This document shows positions 43,696-51,681 of a stretch of 64,000 bases of DNA, piece by piece. Every line of letters starts with the position of its first letter. The first letter of the stretch is position 1. Source of the DNA: JBBEAM01 sp942491105. GTDB taxonomy: Bacteria; Pseudomonadota; Alphaproteobacteria; Kiloniellales; DSM-21159. Location: contig CALNZX010000010.1 of NCBI GenBank assembly GCA_942491105.1, positions 1 to 64,000 on the forward strand, read 5' to 3'. The notes under the pieces are model-generated. The model had not been told where the DNA came from and did no database searches. It was given only the letters and a program-made list of their open reading frames with translations. Made by a program: the position numbers and the translations under genes.

Positions 43696-44538
43696 ATGGC
43701 CATGAAATCCCTGTTGTTGCAGCTCGGCGAAGCGGGCACGGCGGATAAGGAAATCGCCGCCGCGGTCGATCTGGCGCTGCGGCTCGATGCGCATTTGATT
43801 GGCCTCTACATTGCGCCGGACCCGGTCTTCCCCGCTTTCATCATGGGCCAAATGCCCCACGGCGCCCTGGAAGCACAGGAGGGGAGTATGAAAGCGCGCG
43901 AGGAGGCCGCCGCCGAAGGCTTCGAAGCGGCGTGCAGCAAAGCCGGCGTTTCATCCGAGTTCCGCAGCGTGCGCAGCTTCGTCGAGGATATCCCGGCGGT
44001 GGTTGGCCAGCATGGCCGCTACGCCGATATGCTGATCTTGCCGCAATACAATCCCGATGCGGCCGCGCCGGGCGGGCGGGCGAACCTGGAGCACAGCGTG
44101 CTGACCTGCGGCGCGCCCGCGCTGGTGGTTCCCTACATCGGCGCGCGTCCTGGATTCGGGCGAAATGTCATGCTGGCCTGGGACGGCAGCCGCGAGGCGG
44201 CGCGCGCGGCCAAGGATGCCTTGCCCTTCCTCGAGGCCGCCGACAAGGTCACCGTGCTTTGCATCGATCCGCCGCGCGAGATCGTCGGCCCGTCCCATGA
44301 GCCCGGCGCCGATATCGCGCATTTCCTGGCGCGCCACGGGGTCAAGGCGGAAGCCCGCCACGTCGCCTCGGGCGAGCTCAGTATCGGCGAGACCCTGCTT
44401 TCGCGCATGGCCGACGACGATACCGATTTGCTGGTCATGGGGGCTTACGGCCACGCGCGGCTGACCGAACTGATCCTCGGCGGGGTCACCCGGACTATCC
44501 TGAAGTACATGACCGTCCCAGTGCTGATGAGCCACTAG
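43696..44538 (+). CDS. Universal stress protein, tandem USP domains (second copy)
   Basis: A 280-residue tandem USP protein, a paralogue of the one at 26527. The C-terminal domain has the matching ATP-loop MGAYGHARLTELILGGVTRT, with RTILKYMTVPVLMSH at the end. The ATG follows GAAGGAGCC. An FNR-type box with a well-placed -10 lies upstream, as for its paralogue. It is a single-gene unit between two peptide-type transport systems and converges with the second system after 15 bases. The role in redox or oxygen stress is inferred from the promoter and family. Confidence 0.9.
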   Translation: MAMKSLLLQLGEAGTADKEIAAAVDLALRLDAHLIGLYIAPDPVFPAFIMGQMPHGALEAQEGSMKAREEAAAEGFEAACSKAGVSSEFRSVRSFVEDIPAVVGQHGRYADMLILPQYNPDAAAPGGRANLEHSVLTCGAPALVVPYIGARPGFGRNVMLAWDGSREAARAAKDALPFLEAADKVTVLCIDPPREIVGPSHEPGADIAHFLARHGVKAEARHVASGELSIGETLLSRMADDDTDLLVMGAYGHARLTELILGGVTRTILKYMTVPVLMSH

Positions 44539-44553
44539 CCGCCGCTGCCGGAC

Positions 44554-45549
44554 TTATTGCTGGGCGGCCAGAGCGCGGCTGCGCAGCGTCTTGCGGCTGA
44601 CCACGCTGCGCGGGTCGAGGGCGTCCTGCAGGCCGTCGCCGAGCAGGTTGAAGCAGATCACCGTCAGGAAGATGAAGATACCCGGCCAGACCGCCAGCAT
44701 GGGGTTGGACCAGATCACCTCCTGAGCGCCGGTCAGCATATTGCCCCAGGAGGGGATCGGCGGCTGGATGCCGAGGCCGAGGAAGGACAGCACCGATTCC
44801 AGCAGGATGATGTTCCCGACCGAGAGCGTGGTGGCAACGATCAGCGGCGACACCGCGTTGGGAAGGATGTGCACCGCCATCAGCCTTAGATGCCCGCCGC
44901 CCAGAGCCTCTGCGGCGCGCACGTATTCACGCCGCTTCAGGCTGAGTGTCGCGCCGCGTACCAGCCGGGCAACCGTGGTCCAGCCGACCAGGGCGATCAG
45001 GAAAACGATGCGGTAGAGGCTGACGTCCTCGGACTGGGCGATGGAGTCCGCTATGCCGAGCTCGCGCAGGTCGATCGCCGCCAGCACGATCAGCAGCGGC
45101 AGGAGGGGCAGCGCGATCACCGAGTCCGCGACACGCATCAGCAGGGAGTCCAGCCGCCCGCCGAAGTACCCGGCGAGCAGACCGAGCAGGGTGCCGATGC
45201 TCGCCGCGCAGAGCGCCGCCATCAGGCCAACGGCCAGGGAGACGCGGCCGCCATAGAGCATGCGCAGCAGCAGGTCGCGGCCCAGTTCATCGGTGCCCAG
45301 GGGATGCGCGAGCGAGGGTGCTTGGCCGATTGCTAGAAGATTGACCTTTTCGGGGTCGCTGCCGAGCAGGGCCGCGAACAGCGGGGCCGTCAGGGCCGCC
45401 ACAGCGAGCAAGATGAGAAAAACGCCGGCCGCCACCGCCAGCCGATTGCGCAGGAAGCGGCGGGCGAGCAGCCGTGAAAAGGACAGAGCCTGGCCGGAAG
45501 CGCCGCGCGCCTCGGCGGCCAGCAGTACGTCCTGCGGCTGTCCGCTCAT
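44554..45549 (-). CDS. ABC transporter permease, DppC/OppC-like (operon 2)
   Basis: A 331-residue permease of the DppC group with LGTDELGRDLLLRMLYGGRV, SLAVGLMAALCAASIGTLLG and an EAA loop VRAAEALGGGHLRLMAVHIL followed by LPNAVSPL. Its ATG overlaps the stop of the DppB-like gene by ATGA. It is the last gene of a three-gene unit that includes a binding protein and a permease but no ATPase. It likely needs ATPases encoded elsewhere, perhaps those of operon 1. Confidence 0.92.
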   Translation of the reverse strand: MSGQPQDVLLAAEARGASGQALSFSRLLARRFLRNRLAVAAGVFLILLAVAALTAPLFAALLGSDPEKVNLLAIGQAPSLAHPLGTDELGRDLLLRMLYGGRVSLAVGLMAALCAASIGTLLGLLAGYFGGRLDSLLMRVADSVIALPLLPLLIVLAAIDLRELGIADSIAQSEDVSLYRIVFLIALVGWTTVARLVRGATLSLKRREYVRAAEALGGGHLRLMAVHILPNAVSPLIVATTLSVGNIILLESVLSFLGLGIQPPIPSWGNMLTGAQEVIWSNPMLAVWPGIFIFLTVICFNLLGDGLQDALDPRSVVSRKTLRSRALAAQQ

Positions 45550-46490
45550 CGGTAGGTCACCCGTGGGTCGAGCCAGCCATAGGCGATATCGGCGAGCAGG
45601 TTCGCGAGCAGCACCACGAAGGTCGCCATCAGCAGGCCGATCAGGGCGAGGTTGTAGTCGTTGCCCATGATCGCGTCATAGATGGTCTTGCCCATGCCCA
45701 GCCAGCCGAACATCGTTTCGGTGATCAAGGCGCCGGAAAACAGCGTGCCGAAGTCCAGGGCCAGGATGGTGACGATGGGGATCATGGCGTTGCGCAGGGC
45801 ATGGCCGTAGACGACCTGGCGTTCCTTCAGGCCCTTGGCGCGCGCGGTGCGGATGTGATCCTGGCGCAGCGCCTCCATCATCGCCGCCCGCACGAAGCGG
45901 ATGTGGCTGCCGACCGCGGCGAGGGTCAGCGTGGTGACCGGCAGAACCATATACAGCAGGCTCTGGCTCAGGCTGCCGTCGCCCATGCCCCCAGCCGGCA
46001 GCCAGCCAAGGGTCACGGAAAACAGGATAATCAGCAGGATGGCGAGCCAGAAGGGCGGCAGGGAGATGCCGGCGAAGGCGGTCAGGTTGACCAGGCCGTC
46101 GGTGAGACCCCAGGGCCGCCGCGCCGCGGCGATCCCCGCCGGCAGGGCGATGCCGAAGGCGATGACGAAAGCCGCGCCCATCAGCATCAGGGTATTGCCC
46201 AGGCGCGGCAGCAGGATCGCCTCGACCGGCAGGGCGAACAGCCGGGAGTAGCCGAAGTCGCCGCTCAGCGCGTTGCCGAGCCAGGCGAGATAGCGCTGCA
46301 GGATCGGCCTATCGAGGCCGTAAATCTCCCGCAGCTGCTGTATGTCGCCCGCGGTGAGCTTGGGATTCGACTGGATCATCATATCCACCGGGTCGCCGGG
46401 CATCAGCCCGAGCAGGCCATAGATCACGAAGGACATGACGAAAAGAACGATAAGGGATTCGGCGGCGCGGCGCAGCAGGTAGCGCCACAT
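45546..46490 (-). CDS. ABC transporter permease, DppB/OppB-like (operon 2)
   Basis: A 314-residue DppB-type permease (MWRYLLRRAAESLIVLFVMS, then LPRLGNTLMLMGAAFVIAFG) with an EAA loop IRTARAKGLKERQVVYGHAL and NAMIPIVTILAL. The start at 46490 overlaps the binding-protein stop as TGATG; the upstream 28 in-frame codons lie inside that gene and are rejected. The downstream permease overlaps by ATGA, so the three genes are tightly coupled. The substrate is unknown. Confidence 0.92.
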   Translation of the reverse strand: MWRYLLRRAAESLIVLFVMSFVIYGLLGLMPGDPVDMMIQSNPKLTAGDIQQLREIYGLDRPILQRYLAWLGNALSGDFGYSRLFALPVEAILLPRLGNTLMLMGAAFVIAFGIALPAGIAAARRPWGLTDGLVNLTAFAGISLPPFWLAILLIILFSVTLGWLPAGGMGDGSLSQSLLYMVLPVTTLTLAAVGSHIRFVRAAMMEALRQDHIRTARAKGLKERQVVYGHALRNAMIPIVTILALDFGTLFSGALITETMFGWLGMGKTIYDAIMGNDYNLALIGLLMATFVVLLANLLADIAYGWLDPRVTYR

Positions 46491-48160
46491 CAGTTCTCCT
46501 CCTCGCGGCTCCACTCCTCGACCCAGAGACTGCTCGGTCCCAGATGCCCGGTCGGGCGCAGGCCCTTCAGCCAAGTGGGCAGGACATAGGCGTTGGAGCG
46601 CCAGTAGAGCGGCAGGGCGGGTAGGTCGGTCATATAGATCCGCTGCAGCGCCTCCCAGAGGCCCTTGCGCGCCGTGGGATCGAGCTCACGCTCCAGCCTC
46701 TCCAGCAGCGCGTCCATCTCCGGATTGTTATAGCCGCTGCTGTTCTGCCCGCTCCAGCCGTTCTCTGCGCTGGGTATCTGGGTCGAGTGCAGGGTGCTGT
46801 AGGGCACGCTCTCCGGCGCGGATATCCAGGCATACATCGCCATGGCGGGGTATTCGCGCTTGCGTATGGTCTCGCCGAAAAGGACGCGCGGCGGCTGGTT
46901 GCGGATCGTGATCTCGATCCCGACCGAGCGCCACATCGATTGCAGCACCTGCTCGACCAGCTCGCGGCTGCGGTTGCCGGCGGTGGTCATGATTTCCAGG
47001 CTGAGTTTCTCGCCGGCGGCGTTGTGGCGGATGCCGCTTTTCAGGCTGTCCCAGCCGGCCTCCTCGAGCAGCGCCGCCGCCTTGCCCGGGTCGAAGGGAT
47101 AGCGCGGGATATCCTCGCTGTGCATTTGATCCAACGGACTGACGCTGCTTTGCGCCACCGGCTGGGTCCCGGCGAAGAGCTGCTCGACCAGCAGCTCACG
47201 GTCGATGGCATGGAGCAGGGCCTGTCGCAGCCGCTTGTCCTGCAGGACCGGATTTTCGAGCATCAGATCGACGTGCTCGTAAATCAAACCAGGTTGAAAG
47301 ACGATGTTGTAGGCCTCGCCACGGTCCGCCGCGAAGGGCACCGCCTGATCGGCGCTCAGCCCCAGCTCGCCGGAGATCATGTCGATGGCGCCGGACAGCA
47401 GATTGGCTTGCAGGGCGGCGGTATCCTCGATCACCCGCAGCACGATGCGCTCGAAGGCCGGCGCGGGGCCATACCAGCTCGGATTGGGCTCCAGGGTGTA
47501 GCTGGAGCCGCGCTCCAGGGATACCAGACGGTAGGGGCCGAAGTAGAGGCCCGGGTTGGTCGGGTCGTTGTCGTAGGCGGTGCGGTTGCGATAGTTCTCT
47601 GGGCCGGACTCGAAGATTTCCCGTTCGATATGCGCGGGCAGAAGGTCGAAATCGCCGAGCGAATTATAGCTGAAGGTGATGCGGTCGCCGGTCATCCGGA
47701 AGGTCTTGTCGTCGATCGCTTCGATCGCGACGATCCGCTTGTAGAGCTCGGAGGAGGTCACACCGGAAAGCGGGTCGCTGCCGAGTTCGTAGGTGAAGAG
47801 TACGTCCGCCGTCGTGACCGGGGTGCCATCGCCCCAGGTGGCGCCGGCCTGGATCGTCCAGGTGGTGCGGATCCCTTCATCGCCGTTGTCCAACACGATT
47901 TTCTCGGCCAGACCGTTCTCGAAGGTCGGAAGGGTCTCGCACAGCAGGCAGATCAGCTTCCAGTCCTGGTCGTACTGGGTGAAAGGCCGCCGCATAAAGC
48001 CGAGCAGGTAGCTCTTGGCGAGCATGGCGTCGATGTTGGGGTTGAGAGTCGAGGGCGCCTGGGTGATGCCGATGGTCAGCGTGCCGCCGCCGCCGGCGTG
48101 AGCCGGTGGAGCAATTCCGAGAAGCACGAGAAAGCATAGCGCGGAAAGCAGTTTCATCAT
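46490..48160 (-). CDS. Periplasmic peptide-type binding protein (operon 2)
   Basis: A 556-residue exported protein of SBP family 5 with a signal peptide (MMKLLSALCFLVLLGIAPPA, cleavage after AHA). The mature start TLTIGITQAPSTLNPNIDAM and WDSLKSGIRHNAAGEK-type blocks match. It is unlike the operon 1 binding protein in sequence. The start at 48160 is one of two adjacent ATGs (MM); the ribosome site is poor. Upstream lie two small membrane-protein genes on the same strand. The ligand cannot be assigned. Confidence 0.9.
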   Translation of the reverse strand: MMKLLSALCFLVLLGIAPPAHAGGGGTLTIGITQAPSTLNPNIDAMLAKSYLLGFMRRPFTQYDQDWKLICLLCETLPTFENGLAEKIVLDNGDEGIRTTWTIQAGATWGDGTPVTTADVLFTYELGSDPLSGVTSSELYKRIVAIEAIDDKTFRMTGDRITFSYNSLGDFDLLPAHIEREIFESGPENYRNRTAYDNDPTNPGLYFGPYRLVSLERGSSYTLEPNPSWYGPAPAFERIVLRVIEDTAALQANLLSGAIDMISGELGLSADQAVPFAADRGEAYNIVFQPGLIYEHVDLMLENPVLQDKRLRQALLHAIDRELLVEQLFAGTQPVAQSSVSPLDQMHSEDIPRYPFDPGKAAALLEEAGWDSLKSGIRHNAAGEKLSLEIMTTAGNRSRELVEQVLQSMWRSVGIEITIRNQPPRVLFGETIRKREYPAMAMYAWISAPESVPYSTLHSTQIPSAENGWSGQNSSGYNNPEMDALLERLERELDPTARKGLWEALQRIYMTDLPALPLYWRSNAYVLPTWLKGLRPTGHLGPSSLWVEEWSREEEN

Positions 48161-48192
48161 GGCCGCAGTGTAGCGCAGCAAGACCAAACCGA

Positions 48193-48416
48193 CAGCGCCT
48201 CATGTGGCCATTTCACGCCGTTATATTATGCGTGCGGCCAGACTTAGCTAGCTTTCAGAGTTGCAGAGCCTAGCGCCCGTCGATCCAGGGCCGGGCAGCC
48301 ATCCCCTCGCCGCCGAAGACTCCAGCGGCCACAACAAAGACGACGGCGGCTAACCCTAGAAGCAGCAGAATCCTGGAGGTTTTCCGCGATGAGAACGGCA
48401 CAAGTTTGCTCAGCAT
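48193..48416. repeat. Tandem duplication, copy A
   Basis: This stretch aligns with 48515-48738 at an almost constant offset of 322-323 bases. The 169-base part from 48248 to 48416 aligns with 48570-48738 without any gap; the 3' flank (48193-48247) is more diverged. It contains small gene A. Identity is high in the coding region, so the duplication looks fairly recent. Confidence 0.85.
48270..48416 (-). CDS. 48-residue single-span membrane protein, copy A
   Basis: A 48-residue protein, MLSKLVPFSSRKTSRILLLL then a hydrophobic stretch through AAVVFVVAAGVF and the polar end GEGMAARPWIDGR. The ATG follows GAGGATC at good spacing. A second copy at 48592 differs at only seven of 48 residues. The basic N-terminus followed by one membrane span suggests the N-terminus stays inside. 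No family is recognised. Retention of frame and conservative changes between the copies support real coding. It precedes the operon 2 binding protein gene by about 110 bases. Confidence 0.7.
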   Translation of the reverse strand: MLSKLVPFSSRKTSRILLLLGLAAVVFVVAAGVFGGEGMAARPWIDGR

Positions 48417-48514
48417 GATGATCCTCAAGATTGATTTTAGAAGATTAAAACTTTCGCTTAAACGAAACCCGAGTTTGGCTCCCATTCCAAGCAAGCCGGA
48501 AAGCACAAGAAAAC

Positions 48515-48738
48515 ACAGCGCCTATTCGACCAGCTCGCACCGTTACGCAGTGCGCCTGGTCCGGCCCAACTAGCTTTCAGAGTTGGAGAGCCTAGCGCCC
48601 GTCGATCCAGGGCCGGCCGGCCATCCCTTCGCCACTGAAGAAACCAGCAGCCAGGACAAAAACGACGGCGGCTAACCCTAGAAGCAGCAGCGTCCTGGAG
48701 GTTTTCCGCGATGAGAACGACCCAAGTTTGCTCAGCAT
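48515..48738. repeat. Tandem duplication, copy B
   Basis: This is the partner of the segment at 48193-48416, offset by 322-323 bases, with small gene B in the same position. The 98 bases between the two copies (48417-48514) show no similarity that I can see to either unit. Confidence 0.85.
48592..48738 (-). CDS. 48-residue single-span membrane protein, copy B
   Basis: This gene is a paralogue of copy A with the same 48-codon length. It starts MLSKLGSFSSRKTSRTLLLL and ends MAGRPWIDGR, with the same stop position. The seven substitutions (V6G, P7S, I16T, V29L, V33F, G35S, A41G relative to copy A) keep the basic N-terminus, the membrane span and the C-terminal RPWIDGR. A GGGGA ribosome site lies about five bases before the ATG. 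It is likely the first of the two genes transcribed on this strand. Function unknown. Confidence 0.7.
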   Translation of the reverse strand: MLSKLGSFSSRKTSRTLLLLGLAAVVFVLAAGFFSGEGMAGRPWIDGR

Positions 48739-48847
48739 AGCAATCCCCATGGTTTATTATCTAGCACCAACACATACACTAATGCGTTAATGCCGCCTTG
48801 GCCAGCATAGGATTCAAGCCGGGCAGCGGGGGAAATCGGCCAATGAG

Positions 48848-49543
48848 CTAGGAGGGGATATCCTCGCTGGTCTTGCCGCCGTGCGCCTTCGACCAGCCGT
48901 TCGGGTCGTTGAGGAAGGCACGCACGGTTTCGATCCCCTTGGCATCGAGGTAGCCCAGCTCCTCGGCGACCGCCAGGGCATCCCACCAGGTCGCCAGCGC
49001 ATGCAGGGATACGCCCGCGTCGGTCAGACGCTGCAGGCCTTCCGGGAAAATTCCATAGTGGAAAATCACCGCGGTGTGGGCGATTTCGCCGCCGGCTTCG
49101 CGCAGCGCGTCGACGAAACTGAGTTTCGACCCGCCGTCGGTCGCCATGTCCTCGATCAAGAGGATGCGGTCGCCATCCTTGAAGGCGCCTTCGATGCGGG
49201 CGTTGCGGCCGAAGCCCTTTGGCTTTTTACGCACGTAAATCATCGGCAGGCCCAGGCGCTCCGCGATCCAGGCGCTGAAGGGGATCCCCGCGGTTTCGCC
49301 GCCGGCGATCACGTCCAGGGATTCATGTCCCACCTTGTCCATGATCTCGTCGACCAGCAGGTCCATCAGAGTCGCCCGCGCCCGCGGGAAGGAGATGATC
49401 TTGCGGCAATCGATGTAGACGGGGCTCTTGCGGCCGGAGGTGAAGGTAAAGGGATCCTCGGGGCGGAACAGCACCGCCTCGATCTCCATCAGGATGCGGG
49501 CCGTGGTGCGGGCGGTCTGGGTGATCTCTGGCGTAGCGGGCAT
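48848..49543 (-). CDS. pyrE: Orotate phosphoribosyltransferase
   Basis: A 231-residue PyrE that makes orotidine 5'-phosphate from orotate and PRPP in pyrimidine synthesis. The PRPP loop is GDRILLIEDMATDGGSKLSF, a variant of the usual DDVxTxG in which the acidic pair is ED, and the FTFTSGRKSPVYIDCRKI block is typical of the alphaproteobacterial enzyme. The ATG at 49543 follows AGGAGA. The frame runs on upstream 36 codons without support. It is divergent from the thiamine operon. C-terminal NGWSKAHGGKT is an extension past the catalytic core. Confidence 0.95.
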   Translation of the reverse strand: MPATPEITQTARTTARILMEIEAVLFRPEDPFTFTSGRKSPVYIDCRKIISFPRARATLMDLLVDEIMDKVGHESLDVIAGGETAGIPFSAWIAERLGLPMIYVRKKPKGFGRNARIEGAFKDGDRILLIEDMATDGGSKLSFVDALREAGGEIAHTAVIFHYGIFPEGLQRLTDAGVSLHALATWWDALAVAEELGYLDAKGIETVRAFLNDPNGWSKAHGGKTSEDIPS

Positions 49544-49666
49544 GACGGCGGTCTCCTGGGCGCGAAAGTTGGTCTTTACTATCCGCTTGCGCCGCCCTCG
49601 GCAACGCCGCGTTGCCTTCGGGCATTGACAAGCGCGGCCGCCGCTGCCCACTTAGGGCCCTGAAGG

Positions 49667-49748
49667 CCGGGGTGTCACCGCAAGGCTTGCGTGGTGGCTG
49701 AGAGAAAACCCGTTGAACCTGAACTGGATCATGCCAGCGAAAGGGAGC
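49667..49748 (+). promoter_or_regulatory. TPP riboswitch (THI element)
   Basis: The conserved TPP aptamer elements are all readable in order: CGGGGTGTC at the 5' side, GGCTGAGA, ACCCGTTGAACCTGA, CTGGATCATGCCAGCG and AAAGGGAG at the 3' side. The aptamer binds thiamine pyrophosphate and lies 54 bases before the ATG of the TRAP-type binding protein that begins the thiM-thiE operon. A downstream hairpin that covers the ribosome site suggests control of translation. Confidence 0.96.
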
Positions 49749-49779
49749 CGCTCCTTCATCGCCGAGAGACGCGATCGGA

Positions 49780-49799
49780 CGGTTCCCGAGGGAGAACCG
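49780..49799 (+). promoter_or_regulatory. Ribosome-site-sequestering hairpin, riboswitch expression platform
   Basis: CGGTTC (49780-49785) pairs with GAACCG (49794-49799); the ribosome site GGGAG (49790-49794) lies in the loop and at the edge of the 3' arm, two bases before the ATG at 49802. With TPP bound this hairpin would mask the ribosome site. The pairing is visible; its switching is inferred. Confidence 0.5.
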
Positions 49800-49801
49800 C
49801 G

Positions 49802-50884
49802 ATGACGACTCTGACACGACGACATCTCCTGGCCGGCGTGGCCGCCGCGTCGGCCGTGCCGCTTTCCGGCGCGCGGGCGCGGGACAGCCTGCGCTGGCGC
49901 ATGGCGACCTCCTGGCCAAAGGACGCGCCGGGGCCTGGCACCACCGCGCGCCGTCTGGCCGAGTCGATCACGCGGCTGTCCGGCGGACGTCTTTCGGTCG
50001 AGCTGCATGGCGCCGGTGAACTGGTTCCCGCTTTCGAGGTGTTCGACGCCGTGCAGAGCGGCACCGCGGAAATGGGGCACAGCGCCAGCTTTTTCTGGGC
50101 CGGCAAGATTCCCGCCGCGCCCTTCTACACCGCCGTACCCTTCGGGCTGCATCCCGAGATGCACAACGCCTGGCTCGACTTCGGCGGCGGGCAGGCGCTC
50201 TGGGACGAGCTGTACGGCGCCCATGGCGTCAAACCCTTCGCGGCGGGGAATTCCGGGATGCAGATGGGGGGCTGGTACAACAGAGAGATCGCTGCCTTGG
50301 ACGACCTCAAGGGCTTGAAGGTCCGCATGCCCGGTCTCGGCGGCGAGGTGCTGCGCAAGCTTGGCGGCAGTGCCGTCTCGATCCCGCCGGGCGAGATCTA
50401 TCAGGCCCTGGCCAGCGGCGTGGTCGACGGCGCCGAGTTCCTCGGCCCCTGGAGCGACCAGGCCATGGGCTTCGCCGATGCGGCGAAATACTACTACTGG
50501 CCCGGATTTCACGAACCCAATGGCTCGGCGGAATGCCTCGTCAATCTCGCGGCCTACGCGGCGCTGCCGGAGGATCTCCAGGCTCTGGTCGCCCAGGCCT
50601 GCGCGGCGGAGAATTTGCGCGGCCAAGCCGAGGCGGATTGGCGCAACGCCGAGACGCTGCAGCAGATGCGGCGCGGCGGCAAGGTCGCGCTGCGCCGTTT
50701 CCCCGAAGATGTGCTACAAGCGGCGCGCGCGGCCTCCAAGGAGGTGCTGGCGGAGCTTGCCGGAAGCTCGGATATCGCGGCGCGGATTTACCGATCCTAT
50801 GCGGCGGCGCAGGATGCGGCCCTGGCCTGGGGCCGGGTGTCCCGCCACGCCCTGCTCGACGCACAACTTAGCGAGGACACATGA
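49802..50884 (+). CDS. Tat-exported TRAP-type (DctP-like) binding protein under TPP control
   Basis: A 360-residue protein with a twin-arginine signal (TRRHLLAG, Arg6-Arg7; cleavage near ARA at residue 26). The mature part matches TRAP transporter DctP-type binding proteins: MATSWPKDAPGPGTTARRLA, HSASFFWAGKIPAAPFYTAV and GLKVRMPGLGGEVLRKLGG with the ligand-binding arginine. No TRAP membrane subunits are nearby. It is the first gene after a TPP riboswitch, and its stop overlaps thiM by ATGA. It is therefore a candidate uptake protein for a thiamine precursor such as the thiazole alcohol that ThiM phosphorylates. The ATG follows GGGAG. Confidence 0.85.
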   Translation: MTTLTRRHLLAGVAAASAVPLSGARARDSLRWRMATSWPKDAPGPGTTARRLAESITRLSGGRLSVELHGAGELVPAFEVFDAVQSGTAEMGHSASFFWAGKIPAAPFYTAVPFGLHPEMHNAWLDFGGGQALWDELYGAHGVKPFAAGNSGMQMGGWYNREIAALDDLKGLKVRMPGLGGEVLRKLGGSAVSIPPGEIYQALASGVVDGAEFLGPWSDQAMGFADAAKYYYWPGFHEPNGSAECLVNLAAYAALPEDLQALVAQACAAENLRGQAEADWRNAETLQQMRRGGKVALRRFPEDVLQAARAASKEVLAELAGSSDIAARIYRSYAAAQDAALAWGRVSRHALLDAQLSEDT

Positions 50885-51681
50885 TCGACGTCACGCCGCC
50901 GGCGGAAGTGCTGGCACGTATCCGTACCCAAGCGCCCCTGGTGCACAACATCACCAATCTCGTGGCCATGGATCTGGCCGCCAACACCTTGCTGGCCGCC
51001 GGGGCTTCGCCGGCCATGGCGCATGCGGTCGGCGAGGTCGCCGACTTCGTCGCCATCGCCTCGGCCCTGACGGTCAACAGCGGCACCTTCGACGACAACT
51101 GGGTGGAGAGCGCCGCCATCGCGGCCGACCGCGCCGGCAAGCTCGGCAAGCCCTGGGTCTACGATCCCGTGGGCGCGCCGGCCACGGCCTACCGGCGGGC
51201 CAATGCCAAGCGCTTGATGAGCCTGAAGCCGACGATTCTGCGCGGCAATGGCTCGGAAATCCTGGCGGTCGCCGGCGAGATCGGCGGGGGAGGCAAGGGC
51301 GTCGACTCCACGGTTGCTGTCGATGCGGCGATCGAAGCGGCGACGGAGCTGGCGCGCCAGCAGCGCCTGACCGTGGTGGTCACCGGCGCGGTCGATTTCA
51401 TTACCGACGGCGTGCGCCACGCGCGCGTAGCCAATGGCTCCCCGCTGATGGCCAGAATCACCGCGGTTGGCTGCGCCTTGACCGCGCTGACCGGCGCCGC
51501 CGCCGCTGTCGAGGAAGATGCCTTCGCCGCGGCCCTGGCCGCCACCGTGATCATGGGCGTGGCTGGAGACATGGCGGCGGAGCGGGCCCAGGCGCCGGGC
51601 AGCTTTCGCGTGGCGCTGCTCGATGCGCTCTACGAGATGACGCCGGAGGAGTTGACGCGGCGCGCGAAGGTCGAGCCGTGA
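50881..51681 (+). CDS. thiM: Hydroxyethylthiazole kinase
   Basis: A 266-residue ThiM that phosphorylates 4-methyl-5-(2-hydroxyethyl)thiazole for thiamine salvage. APLVHNITNLVAMDLAANTL and LLAAGASPAMAHAVGEV form the N-terminal motif, and ITAVGCALTALTGAAAA contains the catalytic-loop Cys. The start overlaps the binding-protein stop (ATGA) and its end overlaps thiE (GTGA). Salvage by ThiM needs outside thiazole, which makes the upstream binding protein a natural partner. Confidence 0.95.
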   Translation: MIDVTPPAEVLARIRTQAPLVHNITNLVAMDLAANTLLAAGASPAMAHAVGEVADFVAIASALTVNSGTFDDNWVESAAIAADRAGKLGKPWVYDPVGAPATAYRRANAKRLMSLKPTILRGNGSEILAVAGEIGGGGKGVDSTVAVDAAIEAATELARQQRLTVVVTGAVDFITDGVRHARVANGSPLMARITAVGCALTALTGAAAAVEEDAFAAALAATVIMGVAGDMAAERAQAPGSFRVALLDALYEMTPEELTRRAKVEP

